Shown here in pieces: positions 11,985 through 20,800 of a DNA stretch of 23,115 bases. Source of the stretch: Labilithrix sp. (GTDB lineage: Bacteria > Myxococcota > Polyangia > Polyangiales > Polyangiaceae); assembly GCA_028287035.1 (NCBI GenBank), contig JAQBQL010000079.1, forward strand, positions 1-23,115, written 5' to 3'. Position 1 is the stretch's first letter; each line of letters begins with the position of its first letter. The notes below the pieces were generated by a model. The model was not told where the DNA came from, did no database searches, and saw only the letters and a program-made list of their open reading frames with translations. The position numbers and the translations under genes were made by a program.

Positions 11985-14810
11985 TCACATCCCGAAGATC
12001 GAGAGGCCGCAGGCCTCGCGGGCAAGGAGCGTCGAGGCCACGTCGTCCGGGGTTCGCGTATCGTATTTCACGACCCCGGAGGCGTTCGCGGTGCCGGTGA
12101 CCCGCGCGATCCCGGTGGCGCGGCCGATGTCCTGGAGCGCGGCGGCGAAGGGTCCCATCGCCTTTGCCTCCGATCGAGCCAGCTTCTCGCAGGCGACCGG
12201 CTGGGTGCGCCACGTGGCGTCGAGGCGGAAGCCGAGATCGGTCGGCTGGACGGTGCCGGTCACGTTGGCGAGGAACGGCCCGACCGTCATCGTGGTCTTC
12301 TCGAGGTCGAGGGGCCTACCTGGTTGGCCCGAGGCGCCGCCTTCGAGCTTCACGTCGACCGCCTGCTTCAGGCCCTTGAGGCGCACGTTGAAGAGCGAGA
12401 GGGTGCCGCTCGCCTCGTTCCGCATCGTCGGGCTCTGGGCGGCCTCGAGCTTCAACTCGAGCTCGGTCGTCTCGTCGGCCGGGAGCCCCAGCTCGGCGGG
12501 CCTGAGGCCGAGGTGGGTGATGGGGGAGCGCGCGATCTTCAGCGTCAGGTGGGGCGGTGACGTGGGCGTCCACACGACGAGCGCGCTCGGGCCGTCGGGG
12601 ACCGGCGGATCGAAGAGGAGCCGGATCCGCGAGCTGCCCGTCGCGCGGTCGTACGTCCCGCCCCACGGGCCGAACGTCGTGCGTCTCGTCTTCACGGAGA
12701 AGCTTCCGACGCTCGCCCGGATGTCCTCGAGGCCGACGCCCCGCGACTCGAGCTCGGTGTCCACCTCGCCGGCCTGCAGCTGCGTGCCCTCGCCGTAGAT
12801 GCCGGTCCAGGTGACGTGGCCCGAGACGAGCGTTACCTTGCGCGGATCGGCGGGCGAACCGGCAAAGCGCGGGCGGCTGTCCTCGTAGAAGCGCTGCAGC
12901 GACGGGACGACCACGTCGAGAGGACCGGCCAGCGTGAGCTCGAGGCCGCGAACTCGCACCTGCCGTGCCGAGAGCCCGGTGACGAAGATCTCGTCGGCGT
13001 GTACGAGGGCGTTCGGGACGCGCAGCGTCTTCGCGCTCACGCCGCGCAGCGAGACGCTGCCGAACCCCACGCCGACGCGCTCGATGGTGAGCTCGACGCC
13101 GGCCTCCTGCGCGGCTGCGATCACGCGCGCGCGGATGATCCCGGGCAGCACGAGGAGCAGCGCCACGACGGCGATCACCGTGACGGTGACGATCGCGGCG
13201 ATGCGGATGAAGCGTGCGCCGAGCACCCCGGCGGCGAGCGGCCTCGCGCGGGTCTGCGGTCCCACGAAGTCGGTATCGCGCGCCGGAGCGGCCTCGGCAT
13301 CGACGCGGTGCGAGGGTCGCGCGGGCTGCGCGGGCGGCTCGGATCCCGGCCGCGGGCGCCCGGCGTCCTGACGCTGCGGGCTCACGTAGGGAGCGTTCCC
13401 GAGGTCGGGCGGCGGCGCCGGGGCGGCGGGCGGATCGACGCGCGGGCTCGATCGCTGGCGCGCGACGAGGGCGCCGATGTCCATCATGCTGCGCTCCTCG
13501 AGGTCCTTCACCGCGGGGGGCGGCAACCCGCGCGGCGGCCCGATCGACGCGAGCTCGAGGGCCGACGGAGAGCCCGAGTCCGCCGCGGGCGGCGCCGCTG
13601 CGGAGGCGAGCGTCGACGAGTGGTCGGGACCGCTGACCGGCCGCGCGATCGCCGGCCCGCTCGGTCGCGGTTCGCGCGCACCGGGGAGTGGCCCGCCGAG
13701 CGGAGGTCCGAGCTCGAGCTCCGCGTCGAAGGCGGGCGTGCCGAAGGCGGCCGAGGCCGGTCCGCGGCCACCCGCCGGCAGGGGAGCGGGCGGCGCCGTG
13801 GAGAAGCCGGCCGAGCCTCCCGCCGCGTCGCCGGGGCGAATGTTCATGGCGCGGGCGGCGAGCTGCGCGCGGCGCTCGTTCGTTCCGTCCGACAGGTTCT
13901 CGCGCACCCATATCCCGACGTCGCGCAGGAACCCCTCCTCGAGCGCCTGCTCGAGCGCCACGCGCATCTCGCGCGCCGTCCCGTAGCGCTCGCCGGGATC
14001 ATGGGACAGCGACCGTTCCACGATGGCGGTGACGAGCGGCGGCACCGTGTCGGGGAGCGGCGGCGGCGGCGCGCCCGAGAGCAGGAGATGCAAGGTGGCC
14101 GCGTCGTTGCCCGCGTCGAACGGCGGCCGCCCGGCGAGCATGCGGTAGAGCGTGGCACCGATGGCGAACGTATCGGTGTACGGCCCGATCGTCTCGTGCC
14201 GTGCCTGCTCGGGCGCCATGTAGTGCAGCTTGCCCTTGAGGGAGCCGTCGCGCGTGTCGCTGCCGATGCGGTCCTTCGCGTGGGCGATGCCGAAGTCGAT
14301 GATCTTCACGTCGCCGCGCACGTTGACGAGGATGTTCTGCGGGGAGACGTCGCGGTGCACCACGCCGAGCAGCTTCCCGTCCGCGCCCTTCAGCCGGTGC
14401 GCCGCGTCGAGCCCGGCGCAGGCGTCGGCGATGATCCGCAGGGAGACCGCGGTGGGCACGATCGCCGGCGCCTGCGCGCGCTGGGCGGCTGCGATCATCA
14501 GCGCGCCGAGCGACTCGCCGTCCACGTACTCCATGACGAGGTAGAGCATGGAGCCCGCCTCGCCGAGGTCGAAGACCTGCGCCACGTTGGGATGCTCGAT
14601 GGCCGAGGCGATGCGGGCCTCGTCGAGGAACATCGAGCGGAACGCCGGCACCTCCGCGTAGCGCGCGTGGATGCACTTGATGGCGAAGAGCTTCTCGAAG
14701 CCGTGCTTTCCCTTCTGCCGCGCGACCCAGACCTCGGCCATTCCGCCCTCGCCGATGCGAGAGACGAGCTCGTAGCGGTCGACGAGCGACCCGGGGGCGA
14801 GCGAACGCAC
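11985..14810 (-). CDS. Membrane Ser/Thr protein kinase fused to a periplasmic AsmA/GspN-like domain
   Basis: The 941-residue product starts with a complete eukaryote-like kinase domain (about 10-290): glycine loop GEGGMAEVW, Lys45 (AIK), HRDVSPQN with Asp154, DFG at 172-174 and MAPEQ at 198-202, so it should be active. Residues 325-530 are a disordered Pro/Ala/Gly/Ser-rich linker that could hold phosphosites. One membrane helix lies at about 534-558. The remaining 380 residues, predicted to be periplasmic, begin with AAAQEAGVELTIERVGVGFG, followed by SVSLRGVSAKTLRVPN. This is the layout of AsmA, DUF748 and GspN proteins: a helix after the membrane anchor, then a long beta-rich part. Two cysteines, Cys874 and Cys934, could form a disulfide. 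Usual PknB-type receptors carry PASTA, WD40 or NHL sensors instead. The GTG start lies 6 nt after a -10-like hexamer. Its target is unknown. Confidence 0.9.
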   Translation of the reverse strand: MRSLAPGSLVDRYELVSRIGEGGMAEVWVARQKGKHGFEKLFAIKCIHARYAEVPAFRSMFLDEARIASAIEHPNVAQVFDLGEAGSMLYLVMEYVDGESLGALMIAAAQRAQAPAIVPTAVSLRIIADACAGLDAAHRLKGADGKLLGVVHRDVSPQNILVNVRGDVKIIDFGIAHAKDRIGSDTRDGSLKGKLHYMAPEQARHETIGPYTDTFAIGATLYRMLAGRPPFDAGNDAATLHLLLSGAPPPPLPDTVPPLVTAIVERSLSHDPGERYGTAREMRVALEQALEEGFLRDVGIWVRENLSDGTNERRAQLAARAMNIRPGDAAGGSAGFSTAPPAPLPAGGRGPASAAFGTPAFDAELELGPPLGGPLPGAREPRPSGPAIARPVSGPDHSSTLASAAAPPAADSGSPSALELASIGPPRGLPPPAVKDLEERSMMDIGALVARQRSSPRVDPPAAPAPPPDLGNAPYVSPQRQDAGRPRPGSEPPAQPARPSHRVDAEAAPARDTDFVGPQTRARPLAAGVLGARFIRIAAIVTVTVIAVVALLLVLPGIIRARVIAAAQEAGVELTIERVGVGFGSVSLRGVSAKTLRVPNALVHADEIFVTGLSARQVRVRGLELTLAGPLDVVVPSLQRFYEDSRPRFAGSPADPRKVTLVSGHVTWTGIYGEGTQLQAGEVDTELESRGVGLEDIRASVGSFSVKTRRTTFGPWGGTYDRATGSSRIRLLFDPPVPDGPSALVVWTPTSPPHLTLKIARSPITHLGLRPAELGLPADETTELELKLEAAQSPTMRNEASGTLSLFNVRLKGLKQAVDVKLEGGASGQPGRPLDLEKTTMTVGPFLANVTGTVQPTDLGFRLDATWRTQPVACEKLARSEAKAMGPFAAALQDIGRATGIARVTGTANASGVVKYDTRTPDDVASTLLAREACGLSIFGM

Positions 14811-14816
14811 GGCACG

Positions 14817-14822
14817 AGTATC
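14817..14822 (-). promoter_or_regulatory. Candidate -10 box of the kinase gene
   Basis: GATACT (4 of 6 match to TATAAT) on the minus strand ends 6 nt before the GTG start at 14810, predicting a leaderless transcript. Together with the plus-strand hexamer at 14848-14853 it lies in a 52-nt divergent region shared with the cyclase gene. Confidence 0.35.
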
Positions 14823-14844
14823 GCGCCGATCGCGGCGCCGGTCG

Positions 14845-14853
14845 TGGTAATTT
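14845..14853 (+). promoter_or_regulatory. Candidate extended -10 promoter of the cyclase gene
   Basis: TGG followed by TAATTT forms an extended -10 element ending 9 nt before the ATG at 14863. There is no Shine-Dalgarno motif and no convincing -35 box, as expected for an extended -10 promoter with a nearly leaderless transcript. Confidence 0.35.
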
Positions 14854-14862
14854 CAGCGCGCG

Positions 14863-16683
14863 ATGGGACCCGTGGTCGTCACCTCGCACGTGCGCATGGC
14901 CTCGAGCCCCGCCGACGTGTGGCCGCTCCTGACGGACACCGACCGCACGAACCGCCTCCTCGTCGGCAGCGCCGCAACGTATGAGCCCATCGCCCCGGGC
15001 ACGAAGAGCGCCGCCCGCTTCGTGGGGCACACGCGGATCGCCGGCTTCGCGATGGCCTACGAGGAGGCGCCGTTCGAGTGGACGCAGGACCGCTCGTTCA
15101 GCGTCCACCGCAAGATGCGCGGCGGGGTGCTTCGGTCGTACACGTACGGGATCACGCTCGATGCCCGCGAGGACGGCGGGACGGACGTGACGGTGCGGCT
15201 CGAGCTCGCGCCGCGGCACTGGCTGCTGCGCCCGGTCGTGCAGGCGCAAGCGAAGCGCGTGGTCGACGGGATGGCCGACCTGGCCGCCCGGATCGACGCG
15301 CACCTCCGCGATCGGGCGCCGAGCCCTTACCTGGAGCCTGCCTCCGCGCCGAACGCCGAGCGGCTGGCCGCCGCGGAGCGCGCGCTCGGGCGGCGCGGCC
15401 TCGATGCCCGGGTGGTCGAGCGTCTCGTGGCGCTCATCCGCAGCGGCTCCGACGCGGATCTCGTGCGCATGCGTCCCTTCGAGATCGCCGAGCGCGAGTC
15501 ACTCGACGGTCGCGAGCTGCTGCGCGCGCTGCTCCACGCCGTGACCCTCGGCCTCGTCGAGCTGCGCTGGGCGCTCGTCTGCCCGAGCTGCCGGACCGCC
15601 AACGACGAGGTGGCGTCGCTCTCGCAGCTGACCGCCGAGGGTCACTGCCAGCTCTGCGACATCCGTTATGGCATCGAGCTCGATCGCGCGGTCGAGGCGA
15701 CGTTCCGTCCCCATCCGAGCGTGCGCCACGTCGAGGCGGCGATGTTCTGCATCGGGGGGCCGCGTCGCACGCCGCACGTGATCGTCCAGGCGAACTTCGG
15801 CGCCGGCGAGTCGCGGCCGCTCGAGGTGACCGCGCAGGAGGGGCGCTACCGCCTCTTCGGCCGGGGAGGCGCCGTCGCGTCGCTCGAGGTCGCGGCGGGC
15901 GCGGACGTGACGGTCCACGCGAAGCTCTCCGGCGACACCATCACGCCCGCCGACCTCCGCGTCGCGCCCGGCGGCCGCGTGACGGTGGAGAACGCGAGCG
16001 CGGAGCCGCTCCACGTGAAGATCGAGCGCCCCGGCTACGCCACGCACGCGGCGACCGCGCACATCGTGACCACCATGGGCGAGTTCCGGCGCCTCTTCTC
16101 GGGGGACATCCTGAAGGCGAGCACGCCGCTCAGGGTCGGGCACTGCGCGCTGCTCTTCAGCGATCTCACCGGCTCGACCGCCCTCTACACGAAGGCCGGC
16201 GACGCCGCGGCGTTCCGGCTCGTCGACGATCACTTCGACCTGATGCGAAAGGCGATCGAGGCGGGCGGCGGCACGGTCGTCAAGACCATGGGCGACGCGG
16301 TGATGGCCGCCTTCGCCGAGCCGAGCGCCTGCGCGCGTGCCGCCACGCGGTGCCTTCGCGATTTCGAGGCCTTCCGCGCCGCCCATCCCCACGGCGCGGA
16401 CACCGGCCTCAAGCTCGGGCTCTTCGCGGGTCCCGTGTACGTCGTGACCGCCAACGGCGTCCTCGACTACTTCGGGCAGACCGTGAACTGCGCGTCCCGC
16501 GTCCAGCACCTCGCGGAGAGCGGCGAGCTGATGCTCGAGGAGCACGTCTACGAAGCGCTCGCCGAGGCCGACCAGAAGGAGCTCGACGTCCTCGAGCGCC
16601 TCGAGGCGCGGGTGAAGGGGGTCGAGGAGCCGCTCCGGATGGTCAGAACGCGTCTTGCGGGTTCGCGCGCGCCGGCGCCGTGA
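14863..16683 (+). CDS. Class III adenylate cyclase with SRPBCC and DUF5939 domains
   Basis: The 606-residue soluble protein should make cAMP from ATP. Residues 5-150 resemble an SRPBCC/START-like ligand-binding fold (SSPADVWPLLTDTDRTNRLL). Residues 155-400 resemble DUF5939, including a zinc ribbon with Cys240, Cys243, Cys262 and Cys265. The catalytic domain (about 427-595) has metal-binding Asp434 (SDLTGST) and Asp478 (KTMGDAV), the ATP-selecting pair Lys474 and Asp535 (LDYFGQTVN), and transition-state residues Asn542 and Arg546, so all key residues for an active ATP cyclase are present. There is no membrane segment, so sensing should be cytoplasmic, perhaps of a hydrophobic ligand in the SRPBCC pocket; this is inference. 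It is divergent from the kinase gene across 52 nt, and its 3' end overlaps the convergent hydrolase gene by 41 nt. Confidence 0.92.
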   Translation: MGPVVVTSHVRMASSPADVWPLLTDTDRTNRLLVGSAATYEPIAPGTKSAARFVGHTRIAGFAMAYEEAPFEWTQDRSFSVHRKMRGGVLRSYTYGITLDAREDGGTDVTVRLELAPRHWLLRPVVQAQAKRVVDGMADLAARIDAHLRDRAPSPYLEPASAPNAERLAAAERALGRRGLDARVVERLVALIRSGSDADLVRMRPFEIAERESLDGRELLRALLHAVTLGLVELRWALVCPSCRTANDEVASLSQLTAEGHCQLCDIRYGIELDRAVEATFRPHPSVRHVEAAMFCIGGPRRTPHVIVQANFGAGESRPLEVTAQEGRYRLFGRGGAVASLEVAAGADVTVHAKLSGDTITPADLRVAPGGRVTVENASAEPLHVKIERPGYATHAATAHIVTTMGEFRRLFSGDILKASTPLRVGHCALLFSDLTGSTALYTKAGDAAAFRLVDDHFDLMRKAIEAGGGTVVKTMGDAVMAAFAEPSACARAATRCLRDFEAFRAAHPHGADTGLKLGLFAGPVYVVTANGVLDYFGQTVNCASRVQHLAESGELMLEEHVYEALAEADQKELDVLERLEARVKGVEEPLRMVRTRLAGSRAPAP

Positions 16684-17758
16684 CCCGCTCGCCCTGCGGC
16701 GCCGCGAGCCCGCGCCACCACGGGTCGATCGTTCCGGCGCGGGCCGGCTCGACGGGCCGGCCGAGCCGCGGCGTGAGGAGCTGCGTCTGCGTGCTGGCGG
16801 CGCGTGCCACGAGCGTCTCGATCGGCTCGTCCCACGGATGAAGCCCGAGGTCGAAGGTGCCCCAGTGCACGGGCAGGAGCGCGCCGCCGCCGAGCATGCG
16901 GTGCGCGACGAGCGCGTTCTCCGGGCCCAGATGGATCTCGCCCCACGCGGGATGCCACGCGCCCACCTCGAGCATCACGAGGTCGTGGGTGCCGAGCCGC
17001 TCCCGCACGGTTTCGAGCTCGTCGGTGAGCCCGGTGTCGCCGCTGAAGAAGACGCCGTGACGCGTCCCGCGGATCGACCACGACGACCATGCGGTGCGGT
17101 TCGCGCCGTTGCCGCGGCCCGAGAAATGCCGGCTCGGCGCGGCGGTGAACGACAGCCCGGGCAGCTCGGCGGTCTCCCACCAATCGAGCTCGGTGATGCG
17201 CGACGGAGCGACGCCCCACGCCTCGAGATGCGCGCCGACACCGAGCGACGTGACGAACGGAACGTCGAGGCGGGCCAGCGCGGCGACGGTCGGGTAGTCG
17301 AGATGGTCGAAGTGGTCGTGCGAGACGAGCACCGCGTCGAGCGGCGGGAGCTCCTCGAGGCGCGCCGGAGCGCGGTGGAAGCGCTTCGGCCCCGCCCATG
17401 ACACGGGCGAGACGCGCTCGCCCCACACCGGATCGGTGAGCACGCGGCGGCCGTCGATCTCGAGGAGCACCGTCGAGTGCCCGAGCCACGTCGCGCGGAG
17501 GCCCGTCTCGGCCGGACGGGACCACGCCTCGAGCGGGCTCTCGACCGGCAGCGGAACGGGCGGGCGGCGTCCCGCGCCGCCCACGAAGAACTCGGAGATG
17601 ATGCCGAGGCGCTTGCCCAGCGAGCTCTCGGTCATCGTGCCGGCGAGAGGCGCGGTGTTCCGGAAGACGCCGTTTTCGTAGCGGGGGCACGACTCCATGC
17701 GCTCGCGGCGAAGGCCCACCGGACGAGCGCCGAACACGCGGGGATCGAGGAGACGCAT
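16643..17758 (-). CDS. Metallo-beta-lactamase-fold hydrolase, NAPE-PLD-like
   Basis: The 371-residue protein has the full metal site of this group: His147, His149, Asp151 and His152 (SHDHFDHLD), then His211 (PSRHFSGR), Asp241 (FSGDTG) and His298 (LPVHWGTFDLGLHPWDEP). Their order and spacing match N-acyl-phosphatidylethanolamine-hydrolysing phospholipase D and its bacterial relatives, so a dinuclear zinc phosphodiesterase acting on a lipid or similar ester is likely; the substrate is unknown. The N-terminal part (SCPRYENGVFRN) is typical of the bacterial members. No clear signal peptide is seen. The ATG at 17758 lies 44 nt after the TPR gene stop, so both may be co-transcribed. Its last 41 nt overlap the cyclase gene tail to tail, so no terminator can lie between the two. 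Confidence 0.92.
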   Translation of the reverse strand: MRLLDPRVFGARPVGLRRERMESCPRYENGVFRNTAPLAGTMTESSLGKRLGIISEFFVGGAGRRPPVPLPVESPLEAWSRPAETGLRATWLGHSTVLLEIDGRRVLTDPVWGERVSPVSWAGPKRFHRAPARLEELPPLDAVLVSHDHFDHLDYPTVAALARLDVPFVTSLGVGAHLEAWGVAPSRITELDWWETAELPGLSFTAAPSRHFSGRGNGANRTAWSSWSIRGTRHGVFFSGDTGLTDELETVRERLGTHDLVMLEVGAWHPAWGEIHLGPENALVAHRMLGGGALLPVHWGTFDLGLHPWDEPIETLVARAASTQTQLLTPRLGRPVEPARAGTIDPWWRGLAAPQGERVTAPARANPQDAF

Positions 17759-17802
17759 CGGGTCTTCGATGCTCCCGCGCGGCTCCTGGTAGCGGCGGAG
17801 GT

Positions 17803-20800
17803 TCAGCCCGCCCAGGTCGAGCCGACGCGGCGGCGGAGGGCCGTCGCCTCGGGGGTGAGCGCATAACGCACGACGTCGCCCGCGAACGGGTGGTCGAGGA
17901 CCGCCCCGAGCGACTGCGGGCCCGGCGTGTCGGTGGCCTGGAGGAAGGCGGCGTCGAGCCCGCGGAGCTCGTCGATGGTCGCGAGCACGTCGCCGGTCAG
18001 CAGGTACGCGATGCGCAGCTCGGCCCGCGCGAGCGCACCGATCAGCTGGTCGATGGGCACGAGCCGTCCCTGGGCTCCGCTCATGAGCGGCACCAGCTTC
18101 TCGAGGTTCTGCTTCTGCTTGCGCGACAGCTCCTTGACGAGGTTCGGCTCGTACTGGAGCACCAGCTTCAGCGACAGCACGTCGATGTCGTCCTTGCCGA
18201 ACGCGGGGCTCACCGACCGCGCCGCGGCGCAGAGGAGCGCCTCGATGTGGGGCGGCGGCAGCTCCTCGAGCCACGGGACGTTGAGCGCGATCCGTGCGAG
18301 CGCCCGGCCGAGCGAGGCGAGCTGCGTCGGCTCGGGAAGATCGGTCAGCGCCTTCGGCACGATGACCCAGAGGCCGTCCTGGGCGATGACGCGCGTGCGC
18401 GACACGTTGGGCGTGACCACGAGCTCGACGTCGCCGATCCCCAGCGCCTTGGCGAGCCGGTCGAGCAGCACACGCGTCGGGTGCCCGCTCCTCCGCCCGA
18501 TGCGATCGCGCGAGGTGACGCCGATCTCGCTGATGTCCGCGCGGAGCAGCTTCGACTCGATGCCGGCGATCGCCTGGGCAACGTCGAGAAGGATGTGTCG
18601 GCCCTCCGCCGGGACGACGTGGCTCACGAGCGTGGGCCGGTCGAGCGCGACGTGGTGCTGGTCGAACGTGCCGAGGCGCCGGGAGCGCAGCCAGGCGTGC
18701 CGCCCCTCGTCGAGCTCGCCGGCGATGGCGCGGAGCTCGCTCACCACGATCGCCTCTTCCTGGCGACGCTCGGCGTTCATCGCGCGCTCGAGGAGCTCGA
18801 GCGCCTTCGCCGGATCGGAGATCGCGACGAGCGGCTGCGAGGTCGGATTCAGCATCGACAGGACGGTCTTCGCCGCCTCGTCGTGGGCTCCGAGCCGCGA
18901 GTAGGCGGTCGCGAGCTCGAAGCGCGACTCGTGGAGCTCCGGGTTCATCTGCACGGCGCGCGCGAGGTGCTGGACGCCGTCACGCAGGCGGTTGAGCTGC
19001 GCGACCTCGATGTGTCCGAGCGTCGCGAACCAGCGCGGATCCTGGGTGCCGAGCGCCTTGCCGCGGGCGATGACGGCGCCGAGGGCGCGGGCGTAGGAGA
19101 CGGCGTCGATGCCGCCCGGCGCCTGCGGAGAGCGGAAGAAGCGTCCGAGCCGCGCAAAGGCGCGCGGATGGTCGGGCGCCGTCGCCACGGCATCGACGAG
19201 CGCCTTTTCGGCCTGGTTCGCGTCCTTCAGGCCGGTGCGGATGTCGGCCAGCTCGAGGAGGATGTCCGTCTTCACGAGCCGGTCCTTCTCGACGAGCGCG
19301 AGGCGCTCGAGCAGGCTCGCGATCTCGAGCTTGGCGGGCGTCTTCGGCTGCGGCTCGCCGTTCTCGTCGGGCTCGTTCTGCTTGGCGGCGAGGCGATGGA
19401 TGAGCGCCCGGATGGCGCGCGGGTTCTCGCCCTCGATGGAGAGCGCCTTGCGGAGGGCGCGTTCGGCGTCGCCGGGACGCGCGAGGATCTTCTCGTACAC
19501 GCTCGCGAGCGCGAACAGCGCGGTGATGCGCGGCCCTGCCTCGCGGCCACGCTCGACCACGTCCTCGAGCGTGTCGACGGCCTCGGGCCACGCCCGCTGC
19601 GCGATGAAGAGCTCGGAGAGCGTGAGCAGGGAAGGGATGTGGTCGGGCGCCGCCTCGCGCACCTTGCGCATCGCCTCGATGGCGACCGCGATGTCACCGA
19701 GATCGTCGCGGGCGACGCGCGCGATCTCGGTGCCGAGGAGGACGCGCGCCTCCTTCAGGGTCGCGTTGGCGAGCGCGGTGCGGAACACGTCGACGAGGCG
19801 CTCGCCGCGATGCTGGCTGGTGCGCACCTGCGCGAGGCGCGCCGCCGCGGCGGTCGCGTTGGGATCGGAGTCGAGCGCCTTCTCGAGGAGCTGGGCGGCG
19901 CGCTCCGTGCGCTCGCCCATCGGACCGAGCGCCTCGTCGGGCGCGTCGCTGAGGAGGAGGTTCGCGGCATCGAGCAGGTACTTGGCGCGCACGCGCGGCT
20001 GGACCGAGAGGTCGGCGAGCGAGATCGCGGCGGCGGCCGCGCCGGGCACGTCCCCGAGGCGGTTCGAGAGCCGCGCGAGCGACGTGGCGGCGGTGACGCT
20101 GAGCGGATCGAGGGCGAGCGCCTCGCGCATGCGTTCGAGCGCCTCGCGCGCGGCGGCGTGGCTCTGGTCGCGATCGGAGGTCTCGTTCGAGTGCGTCTCG
20201 AGGAGGAGCGCGAGACGTAGCTCGGTGGCGAGCCGCGTGCCCTCGTCCTGCGCGAGCGCAGACAGCGAGCGAAGGGCGGCGATGGCGGCGCGCCGGGCCG
20301 AGGTGTCGCCGCGCCGGGCCGCGCCGAGCGACAGGCGGACCGCCGCCTCGAGGCCGGACGGATCGGTGGGATCGAGCTCCAGGATCCGCGTGTACGTCGC
20401 GACCGACTCGCCGGACGCGAGGCGCCATGCCTCGAGGCTCGCGAGCTCCCAGAGCGAGCCAAGGCGGGCGCGCACGTCGCCGTACGCATCGCCCTGCATG
20501 CGGAGCACGCGCGCGAGCGGAGGGTACGCGGTGCCGCGCCGGGCGATCTGCTCGAGGAGCCGGAGCGCGCCGACGTTGCGCGGGTCGACGTCCACGATGC
20601 CCTCGAGGAGCCGCGCCGCGCGCGGGAGGTCCTGGTTGGCGACGACCAGCAGGGACGCGAGCTGGAACGCGCACGCCTGGACCTGGGCCGGGGTGGTCGC
20701 CGTCAGCGAACGCTTGTCGATGCGGGCGAGGAGCTCGTCCCACGCTTCGGTGGCGAGCATCTGCGGGCCCGCCTGGCCGGCGGTCGTGACGACGCGCCGC

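Noticed and set aside
12816..14984. 722-codon plus-strand frame opposite the kinase
   Set aside because: It runs antisense through the intact kinase motifs and into the cyclase start; no recognisable domain.
17890..20220. 776-codon open frame on the plus strand inside the TPR gene
   Set aside because: It is antisense to a clear TPR repeat protein and has a biased Arg/Glu/Leu composition typical of the complement of high-GC coding DNA.
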